From contig NZ_ASJB01000015.1 of assembly GCF_000478275.1 (NCBI RefSeq), positions 456,418-520,417 of the forward strand: a stretch of DNA of 64,000 nucleotides. The letters run 5' to 3'. Of the stretch, positions 1-11,691 are shown piece after piece; the stretch's first letter is position 1; every line of letters starts with the position of its first letter. Source of the DNA: Amycolatopsis orientalis DSM 40040 = KCTC 9412. GTDB taxonomy: Bacteria; Actinomycetota; Actinomycetes; Mycobacteriales; Pseudonocardiaceae. The notes under the pieces were generated by a model. It ran no database searches. It had not been told where the DNA came from and saw nothing but the letters and a program-made list of their open reading frames with translations. The position numbers and the translations under genes were made by a program.

Positions 1-73
1 CGTGCCGTCAGGGACCGCCTGGGCGCGAAGACCGCGAACAAGACTTGCAGGACACGGCCTAGGGTCGGCGGAC

Positions 74-700
74 GTGAGCACCCGCATCCTCGTCGTCTAC
101 TACAGCGCGACCGGCAACACCGCGAAACTGGCGTCGGCGCTGGCCGACGGCGCTGGCGAGGCCGAAGCCGACGTCCGCGTCCGCACCGTCCCCGAGACCG
201 CCCCGGCCGAGGCCGTGGCGAGCAATCCCCGCTGGCAGGCATGGGTCGACGCGGGGCCGCACCACGAGATCGCGACGCTGGACGACCTGGAGTGGGCGGA
301 CGGTTTCGCCGCCGGGAGCCCGACCCGGTTCGGCGGCCCCGCCGCCCAGCTTAAGTCCTTTTTGGACAGTACCGGCGGCCTGTGGGCCAAGGGAAAGCTG
401 GTGAACAAGGTCGCGACCTCGTTCACCACCGCGTCGACGGCGCACGGCGGGCTCGAAGCGACCCTGCTGGCCACGAACAACATCTTCTACCACTGGGGCG
501 CCCTCGTCCTGCCGCTCGGCTACACCGACCCGCGGCTGCTCGAATCGGGCAATCCGTACGGCGGATCGTTCGTCTCGCGCAAGTCCGCCGAACCCGACGA
601 CCTCGCCCTCGACGCCCTCCGCCTGCAGGGGCGGCGCCTCGCCACCGTCTCGCGCTACATCGCCGACGGACTTTTCAAGGACGGCCGAGGGGAACCGTAG
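74..700 (+). CDS. Flavodoxin-fold NAD(P)H:quinone oxidoreductase, WrbA-like
   Basis: A 208-residue cytosolic flavodoxin-fold protein. The N-terminus (ILVVYYSATGNTAKLA) is the classical FMN phosphate-binding loop S-x-T-G-N-T, and the later SPTRFGGPAAQLKSFLD stretch matches the WrbA/NQO-type flavoprotein pattern. The family reduces quinones by two electrons using NAD(P)H. An in-frame codon exists upstream at position 2, but the extra 24 residues do not resemble the family, so GTG at 74 is chosen. There is no Shine-Dalgarno sequence; a TAGGGT box at 60-65 lies 8 nt before the start, which fits a leaderless mRNA. Length and fold match WrbA (about 200 aa). The exact electron acceptor is unknown. 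Confidence 0.85.
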   Translation: MSTRILVVYYSATGNTAKLASALADGAGEAEADVRVRTVPETAPAEAVASNPRWQAWVDAGPHHEIATLDDLEWADGFAAGSPTRFGGPAAQLKSFLDSTGGLWAKGKLVNKVATSFTTASTAHGGLEATLLATNNIFYHWGALVLPLGYTDPRLLESGNPYGGSFVSRKSAEPDDLALDALRLQGRRLATVSRYIADGLFKDGRGEP

Positions 701-758
701 GTCCGTCTCCCGCGTCGTAGCGTCGTCACACAGCGTCACGCTACGGGGAGGAAGCGGG

Positions 759-1049
759 ATGACCGGCGGGTACGAGGTGGCTCTGGAGGCGATCGGCGCC
801 GCGTCAGACGCGGCGAAGCGGGCTTCGGACGACGTCGGGCGGGTGGATCTCGCGGCCGCGCTCACCGGTGTCGCGGCGGGCCTGCCGGGCGGTGTGTCCG
901 GTGAAGCGGCCCGGTTGCTCGCGGACGCCTGGGGCCGGGCGGTGCCCGGCTGGGCCGAGAACGCCGCGGGGTACTCCGGGCAACTCGAGGAAGCCGCCGT
1001 CCGCTACCGCTCGAACGAGCTGGCGGCGTCCCGGGAACTCCGCGGCTGA
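759..1049 (+). CDS. Small helical protein paired with DUF1023 hydrolase (WXG100-like size)
   Basis: A 96-residue, alanine-rich, predicted mostly helical protein with no signal peptide. Size, helical content and a W-x-x-A-V-P-G-W stretch near residues 58-65 recall the small WXG100/EspC-like partners of type VII secretion, although no clean WXG turn is visible. An aggag-like ribosome site (ggggaggaag) precedes the ATG. Its stop overlaps the start of the next gene (TGATG at 1047-1051), so the two are translationally coupled. No secretion ATPase or other ESX machinery lies nearby. Function is unknown; the association with a DUF1023 protein is the main clue. Confidence 0.7.
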   Translation: MTGGYEVALEAIGAASDAAKRASDDVGRVDLAAALTGVAAGLPGGVSGEAARLLADAWGRAVPGWAENAAGYSGQLEEAAVRYRSNELAASRELRG

Positions 1050-2578
1050 TGCTCACCTGGGGCGACGTACGCCGCTGGGACCCGGCCGCGATCGGCGCGG
1101 TCGCCGACGCGCTCAACGACGGCTGCGTCCGGATCATCGCCGCGAACGACGACGTCGAGGCCATGGCCCGCTTCACCGGGTGGACCGGCGACGCCGCCAC
1201 GGCCGCGTCGGTGCGGTGCGGATCGCTGACCTCCACCTTGGACCGACTCGTGGCCGGGGCGTCCGCCGTCCGGCGGGGCGCGCACGAGGTGCAGCTCGCG
1301 CTGGACCGGATCGTCGCGTTCGTGCGGGAGACCGACGAACTCGCTTCCCGGAACGGCCTGAGCATCGGCTCCGGCGGGGAGATCATCTCCTCCGGTGGGC
1401 CCGCGGAGCCGCGGGTCATGGCGGAACTCGCCGACCGGATCGAGCAGATCCTGCGCCGCGCCACCGACGTCGACGCGGACTTCGCCGCCATCATGCGGCG
1501 GGCCCTCCGAGGAGAGTTCACCGAACAAGGCGCCGGAACCCTCGCCCAAGCCGCCGACGCCGGAGTCGCGCAAAGCGGTCTGTCGATCATCGGCCCGCCG
1601 GAGAACGGCACGCCCGGTGACACCAAGGCGTGGTGGGACAGTCTCTCGGACACCGCGAAAGTCGCTTTGCTGCAAAGGAATCCGGATCTCGTCGGGAACC
1701 TCGATGGTGTCCCGGCCGCCGACCGCGACGCCGCCAACCGCGCCGTCCTCGCCCGCGAACTCGCGCGGCTGCACGGTGACCCCAGGCGCACGGGCCTGGA
1801 GGCCATCGAACGACGGCTGGCCCAGCCGGAGCCACGGGCCTTCCTGCTGGGGCTGGACACGAGCGGCGACGGGAAGGCGATCGTTTCGGCGGGGAATCCC
1901 GATACGGCGGTGAATGTGGCGACGTACGTGCCGGGGACCGGGTCGGAGCTGGCGAAGATCGGCGGCGATCTCAACCGTTCCGACAAGATGTGGGCCTCGG
2001 CGACGACCGCGGGTTCCCCGTCGACGGCCGTGATCACCTGGCTGGGTTACGACGCGCCGGACGGGATCACCGACGCCGCGAACGAGAAGTACGCCGATGG
2101 CGGGAAAGCAGCACTGGCCGGATTCCAGGACGGGCTTCGGGAAACGCATCAGGGGCCGCCGTCGCACAACACGGTGCTGGGGCACAGCTACGGCACCACC
2201 GTCGTCGGTCACGCGGCCCGCGACGGCGGACTGGCCGCGGACGAACTCGCCTTCGTGGCGAGTCCCGGCGTCGGCGCGCACGACGTGAGCCAGTTGCACC
2301 TCGATGGGGTGGACCCGGGCGAGATCGGCGGACATGTACACGCGACGGTGGCCGAACACGACATGATCAACCTGGCCAATCTGGAGATCGCCGGGTACGA
2401 CCCGGTCCTCGGCCAGGATCCGACCGACGCGGAGTTCGGCGCGCGGGTGTTCACCTCGGCGCCGGGCACGGACGACTGGACCGGCTACAGCAAGGAAGCG
2501 CACAGCGAATACTGGGAGGACAACAACCCGTCGCTCCGGAACCTCGGCCTGATCATCGCGGGGAAACCCACTTCGTGA
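1049..2578 (+). CDS. DUF1023 alpha/beta hydrolase
   Basis: A 509-residue two-part protein. Residues 1-190 are helical and resemble the small partner encoded just upstream. A linker with WWDSLSDTAKVALLQRNPDLVGNLDG follows, typical of actinobacterial DUF1023 proteins. The C-terminal alpha/beta-hydrolase domain (about 230-490) carries the nucleophile elbow G-H-S-Y-G with Ser380, and a late histidine lies in the GHVHATVAEHDMI region. No signal peptide is seen, so export, if any, would rely on the helical N-terminal part. Substrate is unknown; lipase, esterase or toxin-like roles are all possible. It overlaps the preceding gene by one base and the following lipoprotein gene by four. Confidence 0.88.
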   Translation: MLTWGDVRRWDPAAIGAVADALNDGCVRIIAANDDVEAMARFTGWTGDAATAASVRCGSLTSTLDRLVAGASAVRRGAHEVQLALDRIVAFVRETDELASRNGLSIGSGGEIISSGGPAEPRVMAELADRIEQILRRATDVDADFAAIMRRALRGEFTEQGAGTLAQAADAGVAQSGLSIIGPPENGTPGDTKAWWDSLSDTAKVALLQRNPDLVGNLDGVPAADRDAANRAVLARELARLHGDPRRTGLEAIERRLAQPEPRAFLLGLDTSGDGKAIVSAGNPDTAVNVATYVPGTGSELAKIGGDLNRSDKMWASATTAGSPSTAVITWLGYDAPDGITDAANEKYADGGKAALAGFQDGLRETHQGPPSHNTVLGHSYGTTVVGHAARDGGLAADELAFVASPGVGAHDVSQLHLDGVDPGEIGGHVHATVAEHDMINLANLEIAGYDPVLGQDPTDAEFGARVFTSAPGTDDWTGYSKEAHSEYWEDNNPSLRNLGLIIAGKPTS

Positions 2579-3192
2579 AACTCCCGCTCCTGACCGCTCT
2601 TCTCCTGTTCCTGACGGCCTGCTCCCCCGGAGGTGGAGACGCCATGAAACCGACCATCACCGAACAACAGGCCCGGGAGAAGGTCGAGGCGTACATCCAA
2701 GCCGCGTTCGCCGTGCTGCCCGGCTCGGCGCGGCGGAAACCGTTCACCCAGAACCGTTCCGAATGCGCCGACCCGACCGACAACGGTCCCCAAGGCCGCT
2801 TCGAGATCTCGGCGACCTACGAGGTGACCGGTCTCGAACCGGCGAAGTTCGCGGAGTACTTCGACGCCGTGGTCGGATGGTGGACGGCTCACGGCTTCAA
2901 GGTCCTGACGGATTCACGGCCGAAGGATCAGTACGTGTTCGCCCGCAACAACGCGGACGCGTTCGACATGTCGGTGCAGGCGAACGATCTCGGCAAGTTC
3001 TACCTCGGCGCGACCTCACCGTGTGTCTGGCCGAACGGCACCCCCGAACCCCAGGCCGTCGAAGCCGGCGAACCCGAGCAGCCGGTCGCCGCTGCCCCGG
3101 TACCGGAGCCGGTCCGCAAACCGCGCCGCGCCCCCGTCGACGACGAGGACTTCGACCGGACCGACTGGACCGACGGCGGCACCTCCTTCTGA
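2575..3192 (+). CDS. Lipoprotein of unknown function, co-transcribed with DUF1023 gene
   Basis: A 205-residue protein starting at GTG 2575, whose bases overlap the upstream stop (GTGA). The first 20 residues are a short hydrophobic signal ending in the lipobox L-T-A-C, so the mature protein should be lipid-anchored outside the membrane at about Cys17. The central region (about 25-145) is a mixed alpha/beta domain with the look of small actinobacterial lipoproteins. The C-terminal 60 residues are Pro/Ala/Glu-rich and end in an acidic Asp-rich tail. The three-gene overlap chain suggests the small helical protein, hydrolase and lipoprotein act together. I do not recognise a specific family. Confidence 0.82.
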   Translation: MKLPLLTALLLFLTACSPGGGDAMKPTITEQQAREKVEAYIQAAFAVLPGSARRKPFTQNRSECADPTDNGPQGRFEISATYEVTGLEPAKFAEYFDAVVGWWTAHGFKVLTDSRPKDQYVFARNNADAFDMSVQANDLGKFYLGATSPCVWPNGTPEPQAVEAGEPEQPVAAAPVPEPVRKPRRAPVDDEDFDRTDWTDGGTSF

Positions 3193-3194
3193 GC

Positions 3195-3240
3195 CTCGTG
3201 AGTGGTAATGACGGTTCTAACCGTCATTACCACTCACGAG
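3195..3240. repeat. 46-bp palindrome, family A copy 1
   Basis: Perfect inverted repeat: 22-bp arms (core GTGAGTGGTAATGACGGTT) around a CT loop. It starts three bases after the lipoprotein stop. An identical copy lies at 6401-6446 and a diverged one at 41124-41169. It could form a strong hairpin and act as a bidirectional terminator, but there is no T-tract. Confidence 0.9.
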
Positions 3241-3309
3241 ACCTGAGCCGAGGACCACCCGCTGGGAAAACGGGTCGCCCCGCCGCCACCCGGCCTCTAC
3301 CCTCCGGCC

Positions 3310-4281
3310 GTGACCGCCGAACTCGCCACCGCCCCCGCCCGGCACGTCGCGCACCGCGGCCGGGGCATCACGCTGATCCTGCTCGCCGCCGTCTTCTTCG
3401 GGACGTCGGGTGTGCTGGGCAAACCGGCGATGCAGGCCGGGCTTTCGCCGGAACAGGTCGCGGCCATCCGCATCGGCCTGTCGGCGATCGTGCTGCTCGC
3501 GCTGGTCGCGGTCTTCCGCCCGAAACTGCTCAAGGTGACGAAGCGCGAATGGCCGCTGCTGCTCGCGTACGGCTCGCTCGGCGTGGCGGGCGTCCAGCTC
3601 ATGTACTTCCTCGCGGCGGGCCGGATCCCGGTCGGGATCGCCATCCTGCTCGAATTCACCTCTCCGGTGCTGATCGCACTGTGGGTGCGGTTCGTGCGGC
3701 GGGTGCGGCTGCCGGGCGCGATGTGGGCGGGCATCGCGCTGGCGATGACCGGGCTCGTGCTGGTCGCGCAGGTCTGGGAAGGCCTCAGCCTCGACGCCGT
3801 CGGGTTGCTCGCCGGACTGGGCGCGGCCGTCTGTTCGGCGGGCTATTTCCTCCTCGGCGAACGCGGTGTCGCGGACCGCGATCCGCTCGGCATGGTCACC
3901 TGGGGGATGACGATCGGCGCGGTCCTGGTCTGCGCGGTCGCTCCACCGTGGACGATCCCGTGGGGTGTCCTCGAAGCCCCGGCGACGTTCGGGGCGTGGC
4001 ATCCGCCGGTGTGGTCGCTGCTGATCGCGCTGGTCCTGATCGCGACCGTCCTCGCCTACGCGACGGGGATGGCGGCGCTGCGCCATCTTCCCGCGTCGGT
4101 GGCGAGTGTGGTGGGACTGGTGGAGCCGCTGATCGCCGCCGCCGCGGCGTGGCTGCTGCTGGGCGAGGCGCTCAGCTGGGTGCAGGCGGCGGGCGCGCTG
4201 GTACTGCTGACCGGTGCCTACATCGTCCAGCTGAACACGAACGTCGTCCAGACGGACTCAACCCTGCTTGAAGCCCCGTAG
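3310..4281 (+). CDS. EamA-family DMT-superfamily transporter
   Basis: A 323-residue integral membrane protein with ten hydrophobic segments arranged as two EamA repeats. The first starts at GITLILLAAVFFGTSGVLGKPAMQAGLSPEQVAAIR and the second near LDAVGLLAGLGAAVCSAGYFLLGERG. The family exports or imports small metabolites such as amino acids; the substrate cannot be read from sequence. The GTG start has no ribosome site, but TACCCT at 3298-3303 sits 6 nt upstream, indicating a leaderless transcript. Its 3' end overlaps the converging DUF305 gene by 24 bp. Confidence 0.88.
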   Translation: MTAELATAPARHVAHRGRGITLILLAAVFFGTSGVLGKPAMQAGLSPEQVAAIRIGLSAIVLLALVAVFRPKLLKVTKREWPLLLAYGSLGVAGVQLMYFLAAGRIPVGIAILLEFTSPVLIALWVRFVRRVRLPGAMWAGIALAMTGLVLVAQVWEGLSLDAVGLLAGLGAAVCSAGYFLLGERGVADRDPLGMVTWGMTIGAVLVCAVAPPWTIPWGVLEAPATFGAWHPPVWSLLIALVLIATVLAYATGMAALRHLPASVASVVGLVEPLIAAAAAWLLLGEALSWVQAAGALVLLTGAYIVQLNTNVVQTDSTLLEAP

Positions 4282-4845
4282 CTCGCTGATCTCCTGCTGC
4301 TGCGAACGCGACGTCGTCGCGGCGAGGTCGCGGGCGTCGGGATTACGACCGTGCTGGGTTTCGGCGTCGGCGATGCGGACGCCCGCCTCGCGCTGGCGGA
4401 TCAGCCGTGCGACGAACTGGCGGTCGAAGTCCTTTCCGGACAGTCCGGCCAGCTGAGCCAGGTCACCCGGGCTGAGGTAGCCGTCGCGCTGGACGTGTTC
4501 GAGGTTCGGATCGTCCGGCGCGGGCTGGGCCCAGGACTCGATGAGCGCGGACAGCCGCGCGATCTCCGGTTCGTGGGTGTCGATGATCCGCTTCGCGAGC
4601 GCCTTCAGTTCCGCGTTCTCCGTCCGCGTTTCGGCCAGGGAAGCCAGATCCATGCCCTGCTGGTGATGCGCGAGGGCCTGCCGTGCGAACGCGACATCGG
4701 CGTCGTTGAACGGAACGGCGGCCTGCTGCGCCAGCGGTGACGAACCGGGAGGCGCCGTCTGCGACTGGGGTGCCTCGTCCGAACAGCCCGCGAGCACGGC
4801 GGCCAGGGCGACGGCAGGCAGGAACCGGAGGACGGCGTGCGGCAT
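4258..4845 (-). CDS. DUF305 lipoprotein
   Basis: A 195-residue exported protein. The N-terminus MPHAVLRFLPAVALAAVLAGCS is a lipoprotein signal with lipidated Cys21. The body is a DUF305 four-helix domain marked by H-H-Q-Q-G-M-D near residues 60-66 and the DTHEPEIARLSALIE helix. DUF305 proteins have ferritin-like folds and are often found near copper or metal-handling genes; the exact role is unknown. A GAGGAGC ribosome site lies 6 nt before the ATG. It is divergent from the permease gene and converges on the EamA gene with a 24-bp overlap. Confidence 0.88.
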   Translation of the reverse strand: MPHAVLRFLPAVALAAVLAGCSDEAPQSQTAPPGSSPLAQQAAVPFNDADVAFARQALAHHQQGMDLASLAETRTENAELKALAKRIIDTHEPEIARLSALIESWAQPAPDDPNLEHVQRDGYLSPGDLAQLAGLSGKDFDRQFVARLIRQREAGVRIADAETQHGRNPDARDLAATTSRSQQQEISELRGFKQG

Positions 4846-4998
4846 CGAAGTGCTCCTCGGAACGCGCGGTGGAGGTGCCTAGGTTCGCAGAGTCCACTTC
4901 GGCCTGTTCACCGGGGGTTGCGCAAATGCTTTTCCCCCGGCGCTCGCGGTGCGACAATCCCGCGATCCGCCGCCACTCCGACAGGAGGCAACCCGCGA

Positions 4999-6396
4999 AT
5001 GGACGCCGAAACCACTCCGGACCGGACTGCCGAACGCGACGGTCTCCGCCCGGACCTGCGACAACGCCACGTCCGGATGATCGCGCTGGGCGGCATCATC
5101 GGCGCCAGCCTGTTCATCGGCAGCGGCGCGGTCATCCACACCGTCGGACCGGCTGCCGTGCTGTCCTACGCCATCGGCGGGCTGATCGTCGTGCTGGTGA
5201 TGCGGATGCTCGGCGAGATGGCGACGGCCGCGCCGTCCCAGGGCTCCTTCATGGAATACGCGCGGACTTCGCTCGGCGGCTGGGCGGGCTTCACCGTCGG
5301 CTGGCTGTACTGGTACTTCTGGGTCGGCGTGGTCGCCTTCGAGGCCGTCGCCGGGGCGAAGATCCTCCAGGCCTGGATTCCCGTTGTGCCGCAATGGATC
5401 TTCTCGCTGATCCTGATGCTGTTGCTGACCGCGACCAACCTCGCCTCGGCCCGTTCGTTCGGGGAGACGGAGTTCTGGCTCGCGTCGGTCAAGATCGCCA
5501 CGATCGTGGTGTTCCTCGTGGTGGGTGTCCTGTTCGTGCTCGGGCTCTGGCCGGGCGGATCGTTCTCGGTCGGCAACATCGCGCAGGACGGCTTCCTCGC
5601 CAACGGCCCGTTCTCGGTGGTGCACGGCGTGGTGATCGTGATCTTCTCCTATTTCGGCGCGGAGATCGTCACCATCGCCGCCGCCGAATCCCGCGAACCC
5701 GAAGCGGCCGTGCGCAAGGCGACGTCGTCGATCGTGTGGCGCGTGATCGTGTTCTACGTCGGTTCGGTGACGCTGCTGGTGATGATCACCGGCTGGCGCG
5801 ACATCCCGACCACGACGAGCCCGTTCGCCGCCGCGTTCGGCCGGTTCGGCATCCCCGCCGCCGAGACCGTGGTCAGCGCGGTGGTGCTGACCGCCGTGCT
5901 GTCGGTGCTCAATTCCGGGCTGTACACCGCTTCCCGCATGCTGTTCGCGTTGCGCCGCAACGGCTGGGCGCCGAAATGGATCGCCGACACGAACCGGCGC
6001 GGGGTGCCGTGGAAGGCGATCCTGGTGTCCACTTCGGTCGGTTACGTCGCCGTGGTGATGAACTTCGTGTCCCCCGACAAGATCTTCTACTTCATCATCA
6101 ACTCCGCCGGCGCGGTCGCGTTGTTCGTCTACGCGATCATCGCCGGGTCGCAGCTGCGGATGCGGCGCCGTCTGGAAGCCGAGGCGCCGGAACGGCTGAA
6201 GCTGCGCATGTGGGGCTACCCGTGGCTCAGCAGGCTCACCCTCGCCGGGACGCTGGCCGTGGTGGCGTCGATGCTGTTCGTGGACGCGGACACGCGGGCG
6301 CAGCTGTACCTGAGCCTGATCAGCCTGGCGGTGATCCTCGCCGTCTACTTCATCCAGCGACGGCGATCCGGCCGTAAATCCCGATCTGAGGTCTGA
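4999..6396 (+). CDS. Amino-acid permease (APC superfamily, GABA/aromatic-type)
   Basis: A 465-residue protein with about 12 transmembrane helices. The first helix region RHVRMIALGGIIGASLFIGSG is the signature entry motif of the amino-acid/polyamine/organocation permeases, and AAESREPEAAVRKA in the middle is conserved in the AAT/GABA-permease branch. It imports an amino acid with protons at the cytoplasmic membrane; specificity is not readable. ATG 4999 is chosen because ACAGGAGG lies just upstream and because longer in-frame extensions encode arginine-rich non-membrane sequence. The upstream 150 bp hold a divergent promoter region with an inverted repeat (CCGGGGG at 4911-4917, CCCCCGG at 4934-4940). 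Confidence 0.92.
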   Translation: MDAETTPDRTAERDGLRPDLRQRHVRMIALGGIIGASLFIGSGAVIHTVGPAAVLSYAIGGLIVVLVMRMLGEMATAAPSQGSFMEYARTSLGGWAGFTVGWLYWYFWVGVVAFEAVAGAKILQAWIPVVPQWIFSLILMLLLTATNLASARSFGETEFWLASVKIATIVVFLVVGVLFVLGLWPGGSFSVGNIAQDGFLANGPFSVVHGVVIVIFSYFGAEIVTIAAAESREPEAAVRKATSSIVWRVIVFYVGSVTLLVMITGWRDIPTTTSPFAAAFGRFGIPAAETVVSAVVLTAVLSVLNSGLYTASRMLFALRRNGWAPKWIADTNRRGVPWKAILVSTSVGYVAVVMNFVSPDKIFYFIINSAGAVALFVYAIIAGSQLRMRRRLEAEAPERLKLRMWGYPWLSRLTLAGTLAVVASMLFVDADTRAQLYLSLISLAVILAVYFIQRRRSGRKSRSEV

Positions 6397-6400
6397 ACGC

Positions 6401-6446
6401 CTCGTGAGTGGTAATGACGGTTCTAACCGTCATTACCACTCACGAG
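6401..6446. repeat. 46-bp palindrome, family A copy 2
   Basis: Identical in all 46 bases to the copy at 3195-3240: 22-bp perfect arms and a CT loop. It lies between the converging permease and pentapeptide-repeat genes. The stop codon of the latter (TAG, 6423-6425) is formed by the loop of this repeat. Confidence 0.92.
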
Positions 6447-7223
6447 GCGCGCCTGAGAGACCGGAGAGGTCACCCAAGCACGCCAGGGCGACGGCCACGA
6501 GTGCGTGGCGCCGGGCTGTTCCACCCGCGCGCCGGTGAAGTCGGCGTCTTGCTCGAACTCGGCGTCGGCGAACGTGGTCGGTCCGCTGAACATCGCGTCG
6601 ACGAAGCTCGTATGCGTGGGGAACGACGCGGCACGGAAGTCGGTGTCGCCGGTGAAGCAGGCCCTCTCGAAGCTGACGAAGGGCGAGAACCGGGCACCGT
6701 GGAAGTCCCCGCGGACGATCAGGCTGTCCTGGAGGTTGGTCTCCACCAGGTGGGTGTCGGCGAAGTCGGGTTCGACGAGCACCGCGTCCCGCAGGTTCAG
6801 CTCTTCGACCTCCCAGAACTCGACGGGCCGCGCCTCACCCGCGGGCCACCTGAAGTGCCGTGTGAGCAGGCCCTGTGCGGCGCGCCGGACTTCGAGTTCT
6901 TCGTCATCCTCGGACGGATACGGGAAGGGCTTACGCAAATAGGCGCAAGTCATCTCGATGACGTCTTCCCGGACGTCGGGGTCTTCGCGTCCGTAGCGCT
7001 CCAGGATCGCGAAGCTTTCGAGGCGCTCCGCGGCGTCCTCGCTCTCCATCATGGCTTCGAGGCGTTTCCAGTCGTCGCGCTGTAATCCCGGGACCATCTC
7101 CTCGGGCTGGATTCGCCGGTCACGGCGAGCGCCCTCGATGACCATCCGGACGAGATAGACCGCGCCGATCCCGAGCGCCACCCCCGCCAGCGCGCCTATG
7201 ACGTGCACCCCCACCATCACCAT
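6423..7223 (-). CDS. Pentapeptide-repeat membrane protein
   Basis: A 266-residue protein. Residues 5-27 form one transmembrane helix at the N-terminus. Residues 40-125 are acidic and helical. From about 140 to 235 there are degenerate pentapeptide repeats (LNLRDAVLVEPDFADTHLV and so on, alternating A/D-x-F/L) that would fold into a right-handed quadrilateral beta-helix. Such proteins often act as scaffolds, or mimic DNA in the Qnr/MfpA group, but a membrane-anchored form like this has no assigned role. The last residues (LVSGNDG) and the stop codon are encoded by a dispersed palindrome, so the C-terminus has probably been rewritten by repeat insertion. Confidence 0.8.
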   Translation of the reverse strand: MVMVGVHVIGALAGVALGIGAVYLVRMVIEGARRDRRIQPEEMVPGLQRDDWKRLEAMMESEDAAERLESFAILERYGREDPDVREDVIEMTCAYLRKPFPYPSEDDEELEVRRAAQGLLTRHFRWPAGEARPVEFWEVEELNLRDAVLVEPDFADTHLVETNLQDSLIVRGDFHGARFSPFVSFERACFTGDTDFRAASFPTHTSFVDAMFSGPTTFADAEFEQDADFTGARVEQPGATHSWPSPWRAWVTSPVSQARLVSGNDG

Positions 7224-7235
7224 GCACCGATTATG

Positions 7236-7288
7236 CGCGTGAAGGCCCCCTTCCCTCGGCTGAGTCGAGGGAAGGGGGCCTTCACGCG
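7236..7288 (-). terminator. Strong hairpin after rnj (family B palindrome)
   Basis: Perfect 23-bp arms (GTGAAGGCCCCCTTCCCTCG core) with a 7-nt loop, nine bases past the rnj stop codon and before the pentapeptide gene start. Probable terminator of the dapA-rnj unit. A degenerate half-copy occurs at 14636-14651 beside the YcaQ-like gene stop. Confidence 0.75.
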
Positions 7289-7296
7289 CGTCGAAA

Positions 7297-10103
<2,807 letters not shown>

Positions 10104-11609
10104 CTATTTGACCTTGGTGGTGATCTGCGAGGTGAGCTGCCCGCCGTCGGTCTTGGCGAGCACGCACAGGTAATCGCGCGAGTAGTCGTTGTTCTCCTCG
10201 CTCAGTGGCCGGTTCCACTCCGCCTCGGTCGGGACGACGGCCCGCCACTGGAGCCCGCTCCGCTGCTGCTGGGGCACCACGCCCGAGTTGAACGTCGCCG
10301 AACAGATCGCCTCGGCGATGCGGTTCACCACTTCGGCTCCGGGGTAGGCGGCGACCGCGGCCTCCTTGTCGCTCGCCGACTCGACGCCGAGCAGCTCGCC
10401 CTTCGCGTAGATCTCGACCAGGTGATTCTTGGCGCAGTTCCCGCTGGTCTCGCTGTTCATCGTGACGTTGTCCGCGAGCGGGACGTTGTAGCAGTCCCCG
10501 GAGAGGTCGATCTTGAGCTGGCCGTTGATGCCGTAGGTCAGGGTGGGCTGGGCCTGCGCGTTCCCGGCGGGCGCGGCCATCCAGCGGCCGAGGAAGATGC
10601 CGCCGACCAGGGCGCCGATCACGGCGACCGCGGCCACGCTCAGCCAGAGGGGACGGAGGTTGCGCTTCGCCGGTGCGGGCGCGAGGCGGGTCATCGGCTG
10701 CCCGGGGTGCATCATCGCCGTGCCGCCCGAGGGCGGGGTCGGCTGGGCCTGCCCGCCCTGCGCGGCCGAGAGCAGGCTGCGCACCTGGTCGTACGACATC
10801 CGCGCCTCGGGCTTGGTGACCAGGAGGCCGAGGATCGCGGCCGCCAGCGGGCCCTGGACGCGGGTCAGGTACGGCGCCTCGGTCATGATCGCGTGCAGGG
10901 TGGCGGCGGTGGTCGACCGTTCGAACGCGACGATGCCTTCGGCGGCGAAGAACAGCGTCGTGCCCAGCGACCAGAGGTCGGATTCGGGCATCGCGTCGCG
11001 GCCTTCGACCCGCTCCGGCGCCATGAACGCGGGCGAGCCGACGATCATGCCGCTGGTGGTCAGGCGCGGGTCGTCGGCGGCGTGCGCGATGCCGAAGTCG
11101 GTCAGTTTCACCCGGCCGTCCGGCGCGACCATGATGTTCGCCGGTTTGACGTCGCGGTGCACGATCCCGGCGGCGTGCGCGGCCCGCAGCGCGGACAGCA
11201 CCCGTTCCCCCACCAGCGCGACCTGCTGCGCGGGCAACGGCCCGCGCTCGCGCACCAGATCGGCCAGCGTCGGCGCCTCGACCAGCTCCATCACGATGTA
11301 GGTGGCGCCGTTCTCGGTGACGACGTCGTACACGGTGACGACGGCCGGGTCGTTGAGGCGCCCGGCGGAACGGACCTCGCGCAGCATCCGCTCCGTCAGC
11401 ACCGAGGCGTCCTCGGGAGCGTTCGGGAACTTCAACTCCTTGATCGCCACCTGACGGCCGATCACCTGGTCCTGTGCCCGCCAGACGATCCCCATCCCGC
11501 CGCGGCCGAGCTCACCCAGCAGGGCGTACCGGCCGGCGACGATCCGCGCGCCGGCGGCCTGATACGTCTGCTGGGGCGGCCCGTACGGACGGGTCTGTTC
11601 GTCGGTCAA
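10104..11609 (-). CDS. Membrane Ser/Thr protein kinase (PknB-type catalytic domain)
   Basis: A 501-residue receptor-like kinase. The Gly-rich loop is at 33-40, ATP lysine at 57 (VAIKEL), catalytic H-R-D-V-K-P-A-N at 151-158, DFG at 171-173 and APE at 197-199, all intact, so it should be active. A Pro/Gly-rich juxtamembrane linker (285-315) leads to one transmembrane helix (321-341) and a 160-residue extracellular domain with several cysteines and no PASTA repeats. The TTG start is supported by AAGGAGC about 9 nt upstream. It is inserted between thyX/ACT and dapA, where mycobacteria have no kinase. Substrates are unknown. Confidence 0.93.
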   Translation of the reverse strand: MTDEQTRPYGPPQQTYQAAGARIVAGRYALLGELGRGGMGIVWRAQDQVIGRQVAIKELKFPNAPEDASVLTERMLREVRSAGRLNDPAVVTVYDVVTENGATYIVMELVEAPTLADLVRERGPLPAQQVALVGERVLSALRAAHAAGIVHRDVKPANIMVAPDGRVKLTDFGIAHAADDPRLTTSGMIVGSPAFMAPERVEGRDAMPESDLWSLGTTLFFAAEGIVAFERSTTAATLHAIMTEAPYLTRVQGPLAAAILGLLVTKPEARMSYDQVRSLLSAAQGGQAQPTPPSGGTAMMHPGQPMTRLAPAPAKRNLRPLWLSVAAVAVIGALVGGIFLGRWMAAPAGNAQAQPTLTYGINGQLKIDLSGDCYNVPLADNVTMNSETSGNCAKNHLVEIYAKGELLGVESASDKEAAVAAYPGAEVVNRIAEAICSATFNSGVVPQQQRSGLQWRAVVPTEAEWNRPLSEENNDYSRDYLCVLAKTDGGQLTSQITTKVK

Positions 11610-11691
11610 GGTTTGGTGCTCCTTCGGTTCGCGCAGGATGCTAACTCGGACCCGTTCGCGCCCCGAAAGGTTCCTTACCCCGGCGTCTGGA

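Noticed and set aside
759..3192. Type VII secretion locus
   Set aside because: No EccC-type ATPase, EccB/D/E or mycosin gene in the window; only size and helicity suggest a WXG-like protein.
4911..4940. Inverted repeat CCGGGGG/CCCCCGG as permease riboswitch
   Set aside because: Only a 7-bp stem with a 16-nt loop in a divergent promoter region; no conserved aptamer features visible.
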